A stretch of DNA of 64,000 nt from NCBI GenBank assembly GCA_019636875.1, contig JAHBWR010000003.1, positions 1-64,000 of the forward strand. Direction: 5' to 3'. A program made the translations under genes and the position numbers. Source of the DNA: Nitrospira sp. (lineage in GTDB: Bacteria; Nitrospirota; Nitrospiria; Nitrospirales; Nitrospiraceae). Below are positions 7,838-17,033 of the stretch, one piece after another; the stretch's first letter is position 1; every line of letters starts with the position of its first letter. The notes under the pieces are model-generated. The model saw only the letters and a list, made by a program, of their open reading frames with translations, did no database searches and was not told the origin of the DNA.

Positions 7838-10231
7838 ATGGACATGAAGCCATATGTCGCGTGTGGACTTGTTCTTGTCATTGCGGTGGCGCTCAGCGCC
7901 TGTGGCGGGGCTGAAGAACGTAAGGCCAAATATCAGCTGAAGGCTCAAGAATACTTCCAGGAAGGGAATTTCCCCAAAGCCAGAATCGCCCTCAGGAATG
8001 TGCTCCAGATCGATCCGAAGGATGCCGACGCCTATTTTCTCTATGCCCAAGTCGAAGAAAAAGAGCAGAACTGGCGCAATGCGTTTGCTGCCTATCAGCA
8101 GGTCGTCGAACTCAATCCACATCATGATCGCGCCCAGATCAAATTGGCGAAGTACTATCTCGAGGTTCGGGCATTGGACCAAGCTAAAGAGATTACGGAT
8201 CGGTTACTGACGAAACAACCGGATCATGTTCCGGCGAAGGCTATCAAAATTTCGATCACGGCCCTCTCCGACCGTCCCAAAGAGGCGATCACGCAGGCCG
8301 AGAAACTCATTGCCGCCGCACCGACGGAGGTGGATGCGGCGTTGCTGATCACGGCGCTCTATACCTCCGTCCAGAGGACAGGAGAAGCGGTCCCGTTTCT
8401 GCGTCGAGCCTTGGAAATCCATCCGGATAACCTGGAATTGCTGGATGTGTTGGCGACCACGCTGATCAAACAGGGGCAGAAGGCAGAAGCTGAGGCGACG
8501 CTTGAGAAAATCGTCAAACTGGAGCCGACGGTGTTCAATCACCGGTTGCGTCAAGTCGCCTTCTATGACGGCGAACAGCAATATGAAAAGGCCGAAGCCA
8601 TTATACGAAGCGCGATTCGAGCGGAACCGGACAATGAAAAACGCTGGTTGTCATTGGCGGAATATCTGGGGAAGCGTCGCGGTGTGGAACAGGGAGAAGG
8701 GGTGTTGCAACAAGCCCGGAAGGAGTTGCCACACAACGGCAAGGTCTGGCTGGCGTTGGGCAGTCTGTACGAATCGACCAGGCGAGTTGAGAAGGCGCGA
8801 GAACTTTACCATGAGATGGACAAGGCATTCTCGGGAAAACCTGAAGCCTATGAGGCGCAGGTGAAGGTTGCGAGTTTGGATTGGGCTGAAGGCAAGGTTG
8901 AGGAAGCCGCACGGACGATCGAAACCGTGCTGAAAGAAAACTCGCGCTCGAGCGATGCCCTCTTATTAAGAGGGAAGATTGCGCTTCAGCGGGGTAATGG
9001 GAAGGACGCGATCCTCGATTTTCGCTCTGTCCTCAAAGATCAACCGGAAATGGCCGAAGGGCATGTTCTCCTCGCCAGAGCGCATCTCCTGGCCGGGGAA
9101 CCGGCACTGGCCCGTGAAAGTCTGGATAAAGCACTTGCGTTCAAGCCTGCCCTGACGGAGGCGCACACCTTGTTGGCGGGGCTTGATGCGGCAGCCGGTC
9201 AATTTAAGGATGCAAAGCAGAGACTGGATCCGCTACTCGCGCGAGAACCAGGCAATGTGGCGCTCCTTGGCATGCTCTTTCAGTTGCAACTGCAGGAAAA
9301 AGACTGGAAGAAGAGTCAGGATACGCTCCAGCGGTTGCGCCGAGCCGGAGCCGATGAGGGCGCCGCAAGCTTAGCGGAAGGGCATGTCGCCTTGGCGCAA
9401 CAACAGTGGGATATCGCTGAAGCGGCGTACGCCAAGGCCGCTCAGAAACGGCCACAGGCGGCGGAGCCGCTCATGGCGCTCGTGCAGCTGGATGTGCGAC
9501 GCGGTCGCATGGTGCAAGCCCAGCAACGTCTGGAAACTCTGCTGGCGAAGTCACCGGAGCATCCCTATGCCGCGGGTTTTCTCGGTGAGCTCCTCCTCAC
9601 AAAGGGCGAGCCGGCTGTGGCCATCTCTCAGTTAGAAACCGCAGTTCGTGTTAACCCGAAATGGACGACTCCCTATGTGCATCTGGCTCGACTTCATCAG
9701 GCCCAGAAGCGTACGGAAGACGGTGATGCCGTGCTTCGCAAGGGGTTGGAGGTCAGTCCGGAGAATGAACAGCTGCGCCTTTTGTTGGCCCTGAGTCAGT
9801 CCGCACAGGGACGCCATGATGAGGCCATCGGACACTACGAGATGGTGTTGAAGCGAGCTCCTGCGTCGCTCCTGGCGGCGAACAACCTTGCGGCTGCATT
9901 GGTCGATCACAAGGGAGATCCTCAGAGTCTTGAACGAGCCTTGGCGTTGAGTCGTCTATTTGAAGCAGAGAAAGCCAACCCGTATCTGCTCGATACACTA
10001 GGCTGGGCGCATCATAAGCTCGGCCATGGGGCCGATGCCGTCCGGGTCCTGCAGCAGGCGACGGCCATGGCGCCAGATCATCCAATCCTCAACTATCACC
10101 TGGGTGCGGCTTATGTGAAGGTTGGGAGAGGAACGGACGCGGTCACCCACCTCAAGAAAGCCCTGGCTTCCGGGACGCCGTTCGACGGCTTGGATGATGC
10201 CAAAACATTACTTGGAGAAGTAGCAGGATGA
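7838..10231 (+). CDS. PrsT-like TPR-repeat lipoprotein of the exosortase system
   Basis: A 797-residue lipoprotein. The start at 7838 is preceded by AGAGGAG; the signal peptide ends in the lipobox LSAC followed by GG. The rest is a nearly continuous array of tetratricopeptide repeats with typical (A/L)-x2-Y/L-x-A and xxP spacing. It matches by layout and length the TPR lipoproteins known from PEP-CTERM/EPS loci (PrsT). The likely role is a periplasmic scaffold linking synthesis with export of the polysaccharide, anchored in a membrane by the lipidated Cys. Its stop overlaps the next start (10228-10231). Confidence 0.82.
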   Translation: MDMKPYVACGLVLVIAVALSACGGAEERKAKYQLKAQEYFQEGNFPKARIALRNVLQIDPKDADAYFLYAQVEEKEQNWRNAFAAYQQVVELNPHHDRAQIKLAKYYLEVRALDQAKEITDRLLTKQPDHVPAKAIKISITALSDRPKEAITQAEKLIAAAPTEVDAALLITALYTSVQRTGEAVPFLRRALEIHPDNLELLDVLATTLIKQGQKAEAEATLEKIVKLEPTVFNHRLRQVAFYDGEQQYEKAEAIIRSAIRAEPDNEKRWLSLAEYLGKRRGVEQGEGVLQQARKELPHNGKVWLALGSLYESTRRVEKARELYHEMDKAFSGKPEAYEAQVKVASLDWAEGKVEEAARTIETVLKENSRSSDALLLRGKIALQRGNGKDAILDFRSVLKDQPEMAEGHVLLARAHLLAGEPALARESLDKALAFKPALTEAHTLLAGLDAAAGQFKDAKQRLDPLLAREPGNVALLGMLFQLQLQEKDWKKSQDTLQRLRRAGADEGAASLAEGHVALAQQQWDIAEAAYAKAAQKRPQAAEPLMALVQLDVRRGRMVQAQQRLETLLAKSPEHPYAAGFLGELLLTKGEPAVAISQLETAVRVNPKWTTPYVHLARLHQAQKRTEDGDAVLRKGLEVSPENEQLRLLLALSQSAQGRHDEAIGHYEMVLKRAPASLLAANNLAAALVDHKGDPQSLERALALSRLFEAEKANPYLLDTLGWAHHKLGHGADAVRVLQQATAMAPDHPILNYHLGAAYVKVGRGTDAVTHLKKALASGTPFDGLDDAKTLLGEVAG

Positions 10232-10848
10232 TCATGATGCGATCTATGGGCAAATATCAGGTCAGTCGTGTGGCCGTCATGATCGTGTGTGTTGGTCTCT
10301 CGATGGTCGACGGAAGCCGGTCGCTCCTGGCCGAGCCGGTGGGCGACGAACCAACAAACGTCGAACCGATTTATCTATTGGGTCCAGAAGATATGCTCAA
10401 GGTGGCTGTCTGGAAGGATGAACAGTTGACGCAGGAGCTCGTCGTCAGGCCGGACGGGATGATTTCGTTTCCTCTTATCGGAGAGGTTCAGGCATCTGGT
10501 CGGACGGTCGAAGATGTTCGCAGCGAGATTGCGCAGCGTCTGACTAAATTCCTCCCGAATCCCAACGTGACCGTGACGGTGCTCAAGGTCCTCAGCTATC
10601 GCATCTATGTGTTGGGACGGGTGAATAAGCCGGGTGAATATCAAGCTGGACACCATACCGATGTGTTGCAGGCATTGAGTATGGCCGGTGGGTTGACGGC
10701 CTATGCGTCAGAGAACAACATCAAGATCATTCGCCGAAACGGAACCGACGAACTCGTGTTTCCCTTCCGCTACGGTGATGCGAGGAAGGGCCGGGACTTA
10801 CATCAGAACATACTCCTCCAGCGTGGCGATGTGGTGATGGTGCCTTGA
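10228..10848 (+). CDS. Wza-like polysaccharide export protein
   Basis: A 206-residue exported protein with a polysaccharide-export (Poly_export) domain, GPEDMLKVAVWKDEQL to NPNVTVTVL, followed by one SLBB domain (YRIYVLGRVNKPGEY to VMVP). Proteins of this size are the periplasmic/outer-membrane gate of exopolysaccharide secretion. The predicted signal peptide has no clear lipobox, unlike Wza itself. ATG codons at 10228, 10234 and 10237 compete; the first overlaps the upstream stop. It lies between the TPR lipoprotein and the outer-membrane barrel, the usual order in exosortase-linked export loci. Confidence 0.86.
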   Translation: MIMMRSMGKYQVSRVAVMIVCVGLSMVDGSRSLLAEPVGDEPTNVEPIYLLGPEDMLKVAVWKDEQLTQELVVRPDGMISFPLIGEVQASGRTVEDVRSEIAQRLTKFLPNPNVTVTVLKVLSYRIYVLGRVNKPGEYQAGHHTDVLQALSMAGGLTAYASENNIKIIRRNGTDELVFPFRYGDARKGRDLHQNILLQRGDVVMVP

Positions 10849-10852
10849 CGGA

Positions 10853-12091
10853 ATGGAACAACCACAGGCTGATTGTCGCCCAATGTCCTGGTGGAAGCCA
10901 TGCAGCCCGTGCCTTTCGTGCTGGTTGATGGGTATGTTGATGTTGACCATGGGTAGTTGGAGAGGGGAGGTGTCAGCGGCAGAATGGTCGGCGGTCCCTT
11001 CATTGAGCGTCAAGGGTATCTACAACAGCAATCTGCTGTTGCGTGATGGCAACAACGAAGTGGTGGGGAATTGGGTGACTCCGGCTCTCAGATTCAAAGG
11101 CGCGACCGAATCATTATCTGTAGAAGGAGAAAGTCGAGCCGACTTTGTCCATTACTTTGGGGATCAAGACAGAACCTTCACGAATTACTACTTCCCGCTG
11201 CGGACGTCGTATCGTACAGATCGGCATACCTTTGGTTTTGAAGGCGGCTTTACCAACGACAACACGCTGCGTGGAGAGCTGGAGACGACCGGTCTCGTCT
11301 TGTCTTTTACCCAACGGAACATGTGGACCGCCAATCCAAGTTGGAAGGTCGGTATCACCGAACGGCTCTCCTGGACCAGTGTGTATAACTTTGTCGATGC
11401 GAGTTATCAAGATGGACAGCGTCTTGGGCTTTTCGACTATCGGGTCCACGGAGGAACAGCCGGGCCGACCTATAACCTGACTGAATTGGACCAGGTTCAG
11501 GTGACCGGTGAATACACGTTGGTCAGCGTTCCATCCGCCGGACTGGAATCGACCTATTATGGTGCACAGGGGACTTGGACTCATGACTTTGGAGATCGCT
11601 TGATCGGATCTGTCGGAGGGGGCGGACGATTGGTCAACTCGGACTTGGACATCCCCGGATTTGGATCCGTGGGCAGCCAGGAAATTGTCTGGGTGTACAA
11701 TGCCTCGCTGAGCAAGCAGTATGAGCAAACGACGGTTCGGGTCGATGGGAGTCGACGAATCAATCCCAGCGGGTTTGGGCGTTTGCTCCAGACGGATCGA
11801 GTGGGAGGGTCGCTCATTCATCACGTCAACGAGACGTTGACGGCATCGCTCTCCGGGGGACTCTATTTTGTCTCAGGAATCGCCACGAGTTCGTCGAGTC
11901 GTGCCTTTCCAAGCACGAGGTTCTTGTCAGTCAGCCCTAGCCTCTCCTGGAACTTCGCCGAGTCATGGACTGTTGACGCCACGTATACGTTTGCAGAACG
12001 ATCTGTCGAAGACCTCAACCAACGCAATGGGGCGCACTCGATGTTTCTGGTGCTCCGCTATGAAGGACTCAAATGGGCAATCTCCCGCTAG
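10853..12091 (+). CDS. outer-membrane beta-barrel protein of the exosortase/EPS locus
   Basis: A 412-residue exported protein with alternating hydrophobic-polar strands and many Tyr/Phe/Trp at strand ends, finishing in an aromatic-rich last strand: a beta-barrel pattern. It resembles the PEP-CTERM-system-associated barrel family (TIGR03016-like), by position and the early segment VKGIYNSNLLL. It probably forms or helps the outer-membrane pore for the polysaccharide. The N-terminus is long and cysteine-rich (several Cys in the first 25 residues), so the true start could be one of the later Met codons just before MLTMGSW. It overlaps the next gene by 19 bases. Confidence 0.7.
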   Translation: MEQPQADCRPMSWWKPCSPCLSCWLMGMLMLTMGSWRGEVSAAEWSAVPSLSVKGIYNSNLLLRDGNNEVVGNWVTPALRFKGATESLSVEGESRADFVHYFGDQDRTFTNYYFPLRTSYRTDRHTFGFEGGFTNDNTLRGELETTGLVLSFTQRNMWTANPSWKVGITERLSWTSVYNFVDASYQDGQRLGLFDYRVHGGTAGPTYNLTELDQVQVTGEYTLVSVPSAGLESTYYGAQGTWTHDFGDRLIGSVGGGGRLVNSDLDIPGFGSVGSQEIVWVYNASLSKQYEQTTVRVDGSRRINPSGFGRLLQTDRVGGSLIHHVNETLTASLSGGLYFVSGIATSSSSRAFPSTRFLSVSPSLSWNFAESWTVDATYTFAERSVEDLNQRNGAHSMFLVLRYEGLKWAISR

Positions 12092-13863
12092 GCAATGATC
12101 AGAGAGCGCAAGGGCGTGCGGCGACGAAACCACGCACGCCATCCATGTCGGATTATTTGGCGGTGCTGCGCCGCCGTCGACGATTGATTCTTATGGTTGG
12201 TGCGTCGATTCTAGCGGCAAGCGTCGCACTGGCGTTTCTCTGGCCGCCGGTGTATCGCTCGACTGCAACGATTTTGATCGAGGAGCAAGAAATTCCTCCC
12301 GATCTTGTGCGGTCAGCTATCGCGACTTATGTCGATCAGCGTATTGAGACGATCAAGCAACAGGTGCTCAGCCGATCCACACTCTGGCGCATGGTCGAAC
12401 AGTACAACCTATACCAGGGACTTCGCACTCGAAGCTCGACGGAGGAGGTGCTCGAGCGATTTACAGACGATATTGAGATCGAGGTCATGAATGTCAAAGT
12501 AATCGATAAGCGATCGCAGAATCCGACTCAGGCGACCATCGCCTTTACCCTGGCCTACGATGGTGAGGCGCCGGAGGTGGCCCAAAAGGTCACCAACGAA
12601 CTGACCAGCCTCTTTCTCAACGAAAATTTAAAGACCCGTGAACGGCATGCCCAAGAAACAACGCTATTTCTGAAACGGGAGTCGGAAAATTTATCCCGAC
12701 ACATACAAGAGTTGGAAGAGAAGCTCGCTAAAGTTAAGCAGCGAGCGGACGGAGCATTACCGGAGCTTGTCCAGCTCAATATGGCTTTGCTGAATCAGGC
12801 TCAACGGGAACTGATCGATGCCGACCGGGATATCAGGAGTCTGCGGGAACGTAAGACCTACCTCGAAGGCGAACTTGCGACATTAAAACCTCATACGCCG
12901 ATCATCAGCGCGAGTGGGGAACGATTGTTGGACGTTGATGAACGGCTGAAGGCATTGCGGGCTCAGTCGGCCAGTCTGGCAGCCTATGTGAAGCCGGACC
13001 ATCCGGATATGATCAAATTGAAACAGGAATTGTCGTCGTTAGAAAAGGAGGTCGGTGAGACGGACGAACGCGACGAATTATCCAAGCGCCTCATGGCGGA
13101 ACGCGCAACCTTAGCTGAACTCCGGGAACGTATGAACGATGCCCATCCTGATGTGATTCAGGCTCAGGAAGTTGTGGCCTCGCTTGAGAAGGAGCTGGAA
13201 GTTGCGAGCACTCGCGATGCCGTCCCAACGCCGATCAAACCGGAAAATCCTGCCTACATCAACATTCAGTCGCAACTGAGTTCCACGACTGCCTCATTGG
13301 AGGCTATGGAAGCTGCGCGCAGCGAGTTGAAACGCCGCCTAGCTGAATATGCCAAACGCCTTGAATCGACGCCCACCATCGAGCCTGAGTATCTAGACTT
13401 GATTCGGGATCGGGAAAACTCCGTGCGCAAACACCAAGAAATCACGTCTCGTATGATGGAAGCACAAGTGTCGGCGGAATTGGAGGTTCAGCGAAAGGGA
13501 GAGCGGTTCTCCTTGATTAATCCCCCGGAACTACCTGAAAAGCCTAGTCGTCCAAATCGTCCGGCGATCTTGTTGCTCGGAGCCTTGTTTGCGATCTTTG
13601 GTGGAGTCGGTAGCGGCGTTGCTGCAGACAATTTCGACGGCAGGGTCCATACAAGGGAGCAGCTCGCCCGCACGATGCGAAGCATTCCGATCGTCGTCGT
13701 TCCGTATTTGCCTTCAGGGAATGAAGTGGCAGCCATGGCCCGTCGGCGTGTGGCTGTCAGCCTCTCCGCTCTGGGTGCGGTCGCTGTTGTTGCGATCGTT
13801 CTGCATCTGACATGGAGGCCATTGGACGTCCTCTGGTACACAATCCTTAGAAAACTCGGCTGA
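12073..13863 (+). CDS. Wzz/GumC-like chain-length determinant
   Basis: A 596-residue polysaccharide co-polymerase. It has a first membrane helix at about residues 40-60 after SMSDYLAVLRRRRRLIL, a long periplasmic coiled-coil region rich in Lys/Glu/Leu (about 180-460), and the classic proline-rich ending PPELPEKPSRPNRP before a second membrane helix near residue 500. A third hydrophobic segment follows near the C-terminus. It controls polymer length together with the tyrosine kinase encoded next. There is no fused kinase domain. The start overlaps the previous gene by 19 bases. Confidence 0.85.
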   Translation: MGNLPLGNDQRAQGRAATKPRTPSMSDYLAVLRRRRRLILMVGASILAASVALAFLWPPVYRSTATILIEEQEIPPDLVRSAIATYVDQRIETIKQQVLSRSTLWRMVEQYNLYQGLRTRSSTEEVLERFTDDIEIEVMNVKVIDKRSQNPTQATIAFTLAYDGEAPEVAQKVTNELTSLFLNENLKTRERHAQETTLFLKRESENLSRHIQELEEKLAKVKQRADGALPELVQLNMALLNQAQRELIDADRDIRSLRERKTYLEGELATLKPHTPIISASGERLLDVDERLKALRAQSASLAAYVKPDHPDMIKLKQELSSLEKEVGETDERDELSKRLMAERATLAELRERMNDAHPDVIQAQEVVASLEKELEVASTRDAVPTPIKPENPAYINIQSQLSSTTASLEAMEAARSELKRRLAEYAKRLESTPTIEPEYLDLIRDRENSVRKHQEITSRMMEAQVSAELEVQRKGERFSLINPPELPEKPSRPNRPAILLLGALFAIFGGVGSGVAADNFDGRVHTREQLARTMRSIPIVVVPYLPSGNEVAAMARRRVAVSLSALGAVAVVAIVLHLTWRPLDVLWYTILRKLG

Positions 13864-13892
13864 CACCACCATAGGAAAGGGACAGGAATCTG

Positions 13893-14726
13893 ATGGACTA
13901 TCTCCAGCACGCGCAGGAACGGTTTCGACAACAAACCGAATCGGCAGGGGGCGATCCGCGCCGGTTAGATGGGGATTCAAGACGCTCCGACGCTCCAATC
14001 GTGTATCGCGCAACTAAGACTATTGCGCTTCCTGACCACGTGATGCGCGAGCAGCGATTGATCACCGGATTCGATGAAGGTCCGTTTGTCGATGCGTATC
14101 GGGTGTTGCGCGCGCAAGTTCTCCAGCAGTATCGTCAAAAGGGATGGAACGTCATCGGGGTGTCCAGTCCCACCGCCCAGGAGGGTAAGACACTGACGGC
14201 GGTCAACCTCTCGCTCTCCCTGGCTATGGATTTGGCTCACACGGTACTATTGGTTGATGCCGATCTGCATCGGCCGACGATCCATCGTTTCTTTGGGATA
14301 GGGCCTGTTCCAGGGCTGACTGAGTATCTGTTCGACAACGCCCCACTCGCGCAACTGCTCATTCATCCAGGGATCGGTCGCTGTGTGTTTCTGTCGGGGG
14401 GGCGATCGATTAGAAATTCGGCGGAAGCGCTTGCGTCGCCAAGAATGACCAGCCTGGTCCACGAACTGAAGCATCGCTATCCTGCGCGGCTGGTCGTGTT
14501 CGACCTCCCGCCACTCTTGTCTCGTGCCGACGCGGTGGGATTTGTTTCGAATCTTGATGCGATGGTGTTGGTCCTGGAGGAGGGGCGCACCGTCTCAGAG
14601 GAAGTCGAACAAGCGATGGATCTCGTGAAAGGCACCGTTCCGATTCTGGGAGGAGTGCTGAATAAAAGCGGTCGTGGCATGTTGACCCTACGGCAAGGGC
14701 GGAAGCTGGTGAACGCTGTTCGCTGA
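13893..14726 (+). CDS. CpsD/CapB-family tyrosine autokinase
   Basis: A 277-residue cytoplasmic P-loop kinase of the BY-kinase type. It has a deviant Walker A SPTAQEGKT (Lys99), Walker A' VLLVDADLHRP and Walker B LVVFDLPPLL. It pairs with the separate Wzz-like protein upstream, as in loci where the activating cytoplasmic partner is encoded apart. I see no C-terminal tyrosine cluster; the tail is short and basic (LRQGRKLVNAVR), so regulation may not use the usual Tyr-tail phosphorylation. The start at 13893 lies 29 bases after the previous stop, behind AAAGGGACAGG. Confidence 0.85.
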   Translation: MDYLQHAQERFRQQTESAGGDPRRLDGDSRRSDAPIVYRATKTIALPDHVMREQRLITGFDEGPFVDAYRVLRAQVLQQYRQKGWNVIGVSSPTAQEGKTLTAVNLSLSLAMDLAHTVLLVDADLHRPTIHRFFGIGPVPGLTEYLFDNAPLAQLLIHPGIGRCVFLSGGRSIRNSAEALASPRMTSLVHELKHRYPARLVVFDLPPLLSRADAVGFVSNLDAMVLVLEEGRTVSEEVEQAMDLVKGTVPILGGVLNKSGRGMLTLRQGRKLVNAVR

Positions 14727-14735
14727 GTCACAACG

Positions 14736-15767
14736 ATGTATGAAACGTACTATCAACTGAAGACCAAGCCGTTCACGTTGTTGCCAGATCCCGACTTTCT
14801 CTATTTGGGAGCCAAGCATAAAATGGCTTTGAGTCTGTTGGAGTATGGGCTGGCCAATAGCGCCTCCTTCATCATCCTGACAGGGAGCCCGGGCACAGGA
14901 AAAACCACACTGCTCAATCGATTGTTGGATCAGTCCGGCCATCCATGGGTCATCGGTGTCTTGTCGAATATGCATGGCGGGATGGGCGAATTGATGCCGT
15001 GGATTGCAGCCGCGTTCGACGTACCGACGAATGGAAGAAACAGGGTCGAGCTCTTTCAAGAGTTTGCACGATTTCTTGAGCAGGAATACAGCACCGGGCG
15101 ACGGGTACTCTTGGTTCTCGATGAGGCACAAAATGCCGGGAGCGACGTATTAGAAGAACTTCGACTGTTGTCGAACCTGAACGATGGACGGCGCCGATCA
15201 CTGCAGATTTTGCTCTCCGGCCAACCAGGATTACAGGACCTCCTGAAAGGGCCAGGAATGGTGCAGTTCGCGCAGCGGATCGGGGTGGAATATGTGCTGG
15301 AAAATCTCGCAGAAGACGAAACGGTGGCTTACATCGATCATCGTCTTCAGGTAGCAGGTCGCCATGTCCGTCTCTTTACTGAGCTCGCTGGTCGAGTCGT
15401 GTTTCGCGTCACCGGTGGAATACCGCGACTCATCAATCAATTATGCGACCATGCCCTGGTCTATGGGTATGCGGAACAGGTGGGTACTATCACCGGTCAT
15501 ATTGTTCGAGCAGCCGCGACGGCGCGAGCCAAACAGGGGGTCTTCCCATTCGCGGTATCCCCGGACGACATTAACTTGTCTGAACAGGAGCTCGCTGCTG
15601 AACGAAACGAGATCCATGCGTTAACAAAAAGATCGATTCACGCTGAAGTGCCGGCCTGTCAATCCATCGAGGTGAGCGATGCGGAGTCTACTGGAACTAT
15701 AAAAGGGCAGGATACACGATCTGTAACTTTCTGGCGTGGGCGCGAAGCGTTCATAAAAGGTAGTTAA
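14736..15767 (+). CDS. ExeA-like AAA ATPase of the exosortase system
   Basis: A 343-residue ATPase opening with YYQLKTKPFTLLPDPDFLYLG, typical of ExeA/GspA-type and exosortase-associated ATPases. Walker A is GSPGTGKTT (Lys56) and Walker B LLVLDEAQN (Asp129). The family links ATP hydrolysis to envelope assembly; in exosortase loci its exact role is unknown. The core ends near residue 270; a polar tail of about 70 residues follows, longer than usual. It starts 9 bases after the kinase stop and is the last clear gene of the polysaccharide locus. Confidence 0.82.
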   Translation: MYETYYQLKTKPFTLLPDPDFLYLGAKHKMALSLLEYGLANSASFIILTGSPGTGKTTLLNRLLDQSGHPWVIGVLSNMHGGMGELMPWIAAAFDVPTNGRNRVELFQEFARFLEQEYSTGRRVLLVLDEAQNAGSDVLEELRLLSNLNDGRRRSLQILLSGQPGLQDLLKGPGMVQFAQRIGVEYVLENLAEDETVAYIDHRLQVAGRHVRLFTELAGRVVFRVTGGIPRLINQLCDHALVYGYAEQVGTITGHIVRAAATARAKQGVFPFAVSPDDINLSEQELAAERNEIHALTKRSIHAEVPACQSIEVSDAESTGTIKGQDTRSVTFWRGREAFIKGS

Positions 15768-15811
15768 CGGTGAGAGAGGCCCATAGCAGGGGCTCCCAAT
15801 CAGAAACTCGC

Positions 15812-15838
15812 GGTCTCCAATAGAGAGATTAGGAGACC
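15812..15838. repeat. inverted repeat after the EPS locus
   Basis: GGTCTCC at 15812-15818 and GGAGACC at 15832-15838 form a 7-base stem with a 13-base loop, about 45 bases after the last gene of the polysaccharide locus. No run of T follows on either strand, so it is not a standard intrinsic terminator; it might be a weak one or a processing site. Confidence 0.3.
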
Positions 15839-15968
15839 ACAGGCCCTCAGGATGGGTTCTCGGTTGAGATGTTGTGTGGAAAGCAGCGTAGTAGAGGTAG
15901 ATGGCGGTCTAAGCGGCTTGTGCCGTTCGAGTTGGCAATGCGGTACGACCAGAGTAGAATTCTGTCCC

Positions 15969-16295
15969 ATGCCTCCGACGCCCACTTGTCCAGTGCTCAA
16001 ACTGCTTCCAGCCTATCTTGGAATGGTCTCCCTCGACGATGCGCTGCATCATCCGAGAATTGCTCGCATCCTCTGGCTTGAAATTCTCGTGAACGATTCC
16101 GTCGAGTGGACGGCCCTACAGAACTCGCTGGTGCAGGAGGCCTATGAGACGGCCTGTCGGTGGCATACTAGATATCGCACCCTCATCTCAGGGCTTGTGT
16201 CTCGTACCCCGTTTCCCGAAAACCATGGTCCAATCGACGAGCGGCTGCATCGCCAGCTTGCGGAGGCTCTCCAATTTGCCCACGCTCACGCTTGA
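15969..16295 (+). CDS. hypothetical protein, doubtful
   Basis: An open frame of 108 residues from the ATG at 15969; a longer version starts at 15852. It contains a plausible helical stretch (LLPAYLGMVSLDDALHHPRIARILWLEIL) but no motif I recognise, no signal peptide and no good ribosome-binding site. It overlaps the frame of the fragment at 16264. The surrounding 600 bases look like decayed DNA between the polysaccharide locus and the Slp gene. It could be a remnant or not coding at all. Confidence 0.3.
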   Translation: MPPTPTCPVLKLLPAYLGMVSLDDALHHPRIARILWLEILVNDSVEWTALQNSLVQEAYETACRWHTRYRTLISGLVSRTPFPENHGPIDERLHRQLAEALQFAHAHA

Positions 16296-16407
16296 CCACC
16301 TGCGCGCATTGCTCCGGGAATATGTTGATCAGACAGGGCAGGTAGTTGATCTAGTTCTGATCGGTGGGCTGGCCGTGATCACGATCCAAAGCCCTGTCTA
16401 CCAATAA
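16264..16407 (+). pseudogene. possible fragment of a nucleotidyltransferase-like gene
   Basis: In this frame the translation runs from LPTLTLDHLRALL to DLVLIGGLAVITIQ and stops soon after. A helix followed by (V/L)LIGGLA resembles the start of AbiEii/minor nucleotidyltransferases, which would continue for more than 150 residues with the catalytic G[GS]x9-13D[DE]xD site. Here a stop follows at once, and the end overlaps the convergent Slp gene by 10 bases. I read it as a truncated remnant; the motif is short and chance is possible. Confidence 0.25.
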
Positions 16408-16943
16408 TACGGCCACGGGCTCCAGTACGGAGACCAGTAAGGGCCCCAATAGGGTCCGGGGCCGATGGGACGGCGTATGCGAGGGGCTTCCTCATCGTTT
16501 TCGGTCCACACGCGCAAATTGGTGATGTGGATGAGCGGGTAGGTATACTCGGTTTCGTCCAACGGCAGGACGATGGTCCCGGCCATCTCTCCCGTCACAG
16601 TGAGGAACGTGCCGGGTGGGATGGTGGCCGGATCGAGAAAAGATTTCTGTAGAGCCACGAAGCGACCTTCAGACCGGCTGAGGTCCATGGTCGGTTGAAG
16701 AGAAGACATCAACGGAAGTTGTAAGATTTCAATTCTGGTCCCTTCCTTGAGCCGCCGTGCTCCCAAGACTTTCCCGCCGAATGTAACCGACTGCCCCATG
16801 TAGGATTCGGGGGTCGACTTCACCTGTGTATAAGTGATCTGAGGTGTGCCTGACGGCAGACCGCCGGTCTGATGCTCCGACGTTGCGCAGCCCAACAGGG
16901 CAATGAATCCGGAGAAAAGATAGATAGACCAGGATCGTCTCAT
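16398..16943 (-). CDS. Slp-family outer-membrane lipoprotein
   Basis: A 181-residue lipoprotein. The signal peptide begins MRRSWSIYLFSGF and ends in ALLGC, a good lipobox. The body matches Slp proteins: TYTQVKSTPESYMGQSVTFGGKVL, then a beta-rich domain with GRFVALQKSFLDPATIPPGTFLTVTGEM. The C-terminus is a run of Pro, Trp and Tyr (repeats of PYWSP type), which is not usual for Slp. In other bacteria Slp is a starvation- or stress-induced outer-membrane lipoprotein of unclear mechanism. ATG at 16943 is preferred over TTG at 16967, which gives a poor signal peptide. Confidence 0.75.
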   Translation of the reverse strand: MRRSWSIYLFSGFIALLGCATSEHQTGGLPSGTPQITYTQVKSTPESYMGQSVTFGGKVLGARRLKEGTRIEILQLPLMSSLQPTMDLSRSEGRFVALQKSFLDPATIPPGTFLTVTGEMAGTIVLPLDETEYTYPLIHITNLRVWTENDEEAPRIRRPIGPGPYWGPYWSPYWSPWPYYW

Positions 16944-16984
16944 TGCCTCATTATAACAAAGGCGCAAGGAGGCGCTCTATCCGT

Positions 16985-16990
16985 TATAAT
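16985..16990 (+). promoter_or_regulatory. candidate -10 box of the DsbA-like gene
   Basis: A perfect TATAAT lies 43 bases before the ATG at 17034 in the divergent gap with the Slp gene. The bases 17 upstream (16962-16967) do not resemble a -35 box, so the site is only a candidate. The predicted leader of about 37 bases includes AAAGGAG. Confidence 0.4.
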
Positions 16991-17033
16991 GGGCCTGGGC
17001 TTTAGGCATTGATCTGTGAAAGGAGCATGGAAG

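Noticed and set aside
11114-11824. 236-residue open frame on the minus strand
   Set aside because: It lies fully antisense to the outer-membrane barrel gene, with no domain and no ribosome-binding site; such long antisense frames are common in GC-rich DNA.
16950-16955. Minus-strand TATAAT before the Slp gene
   Set aside because: It lies only six bases before the start codon, too close for a -10 box.
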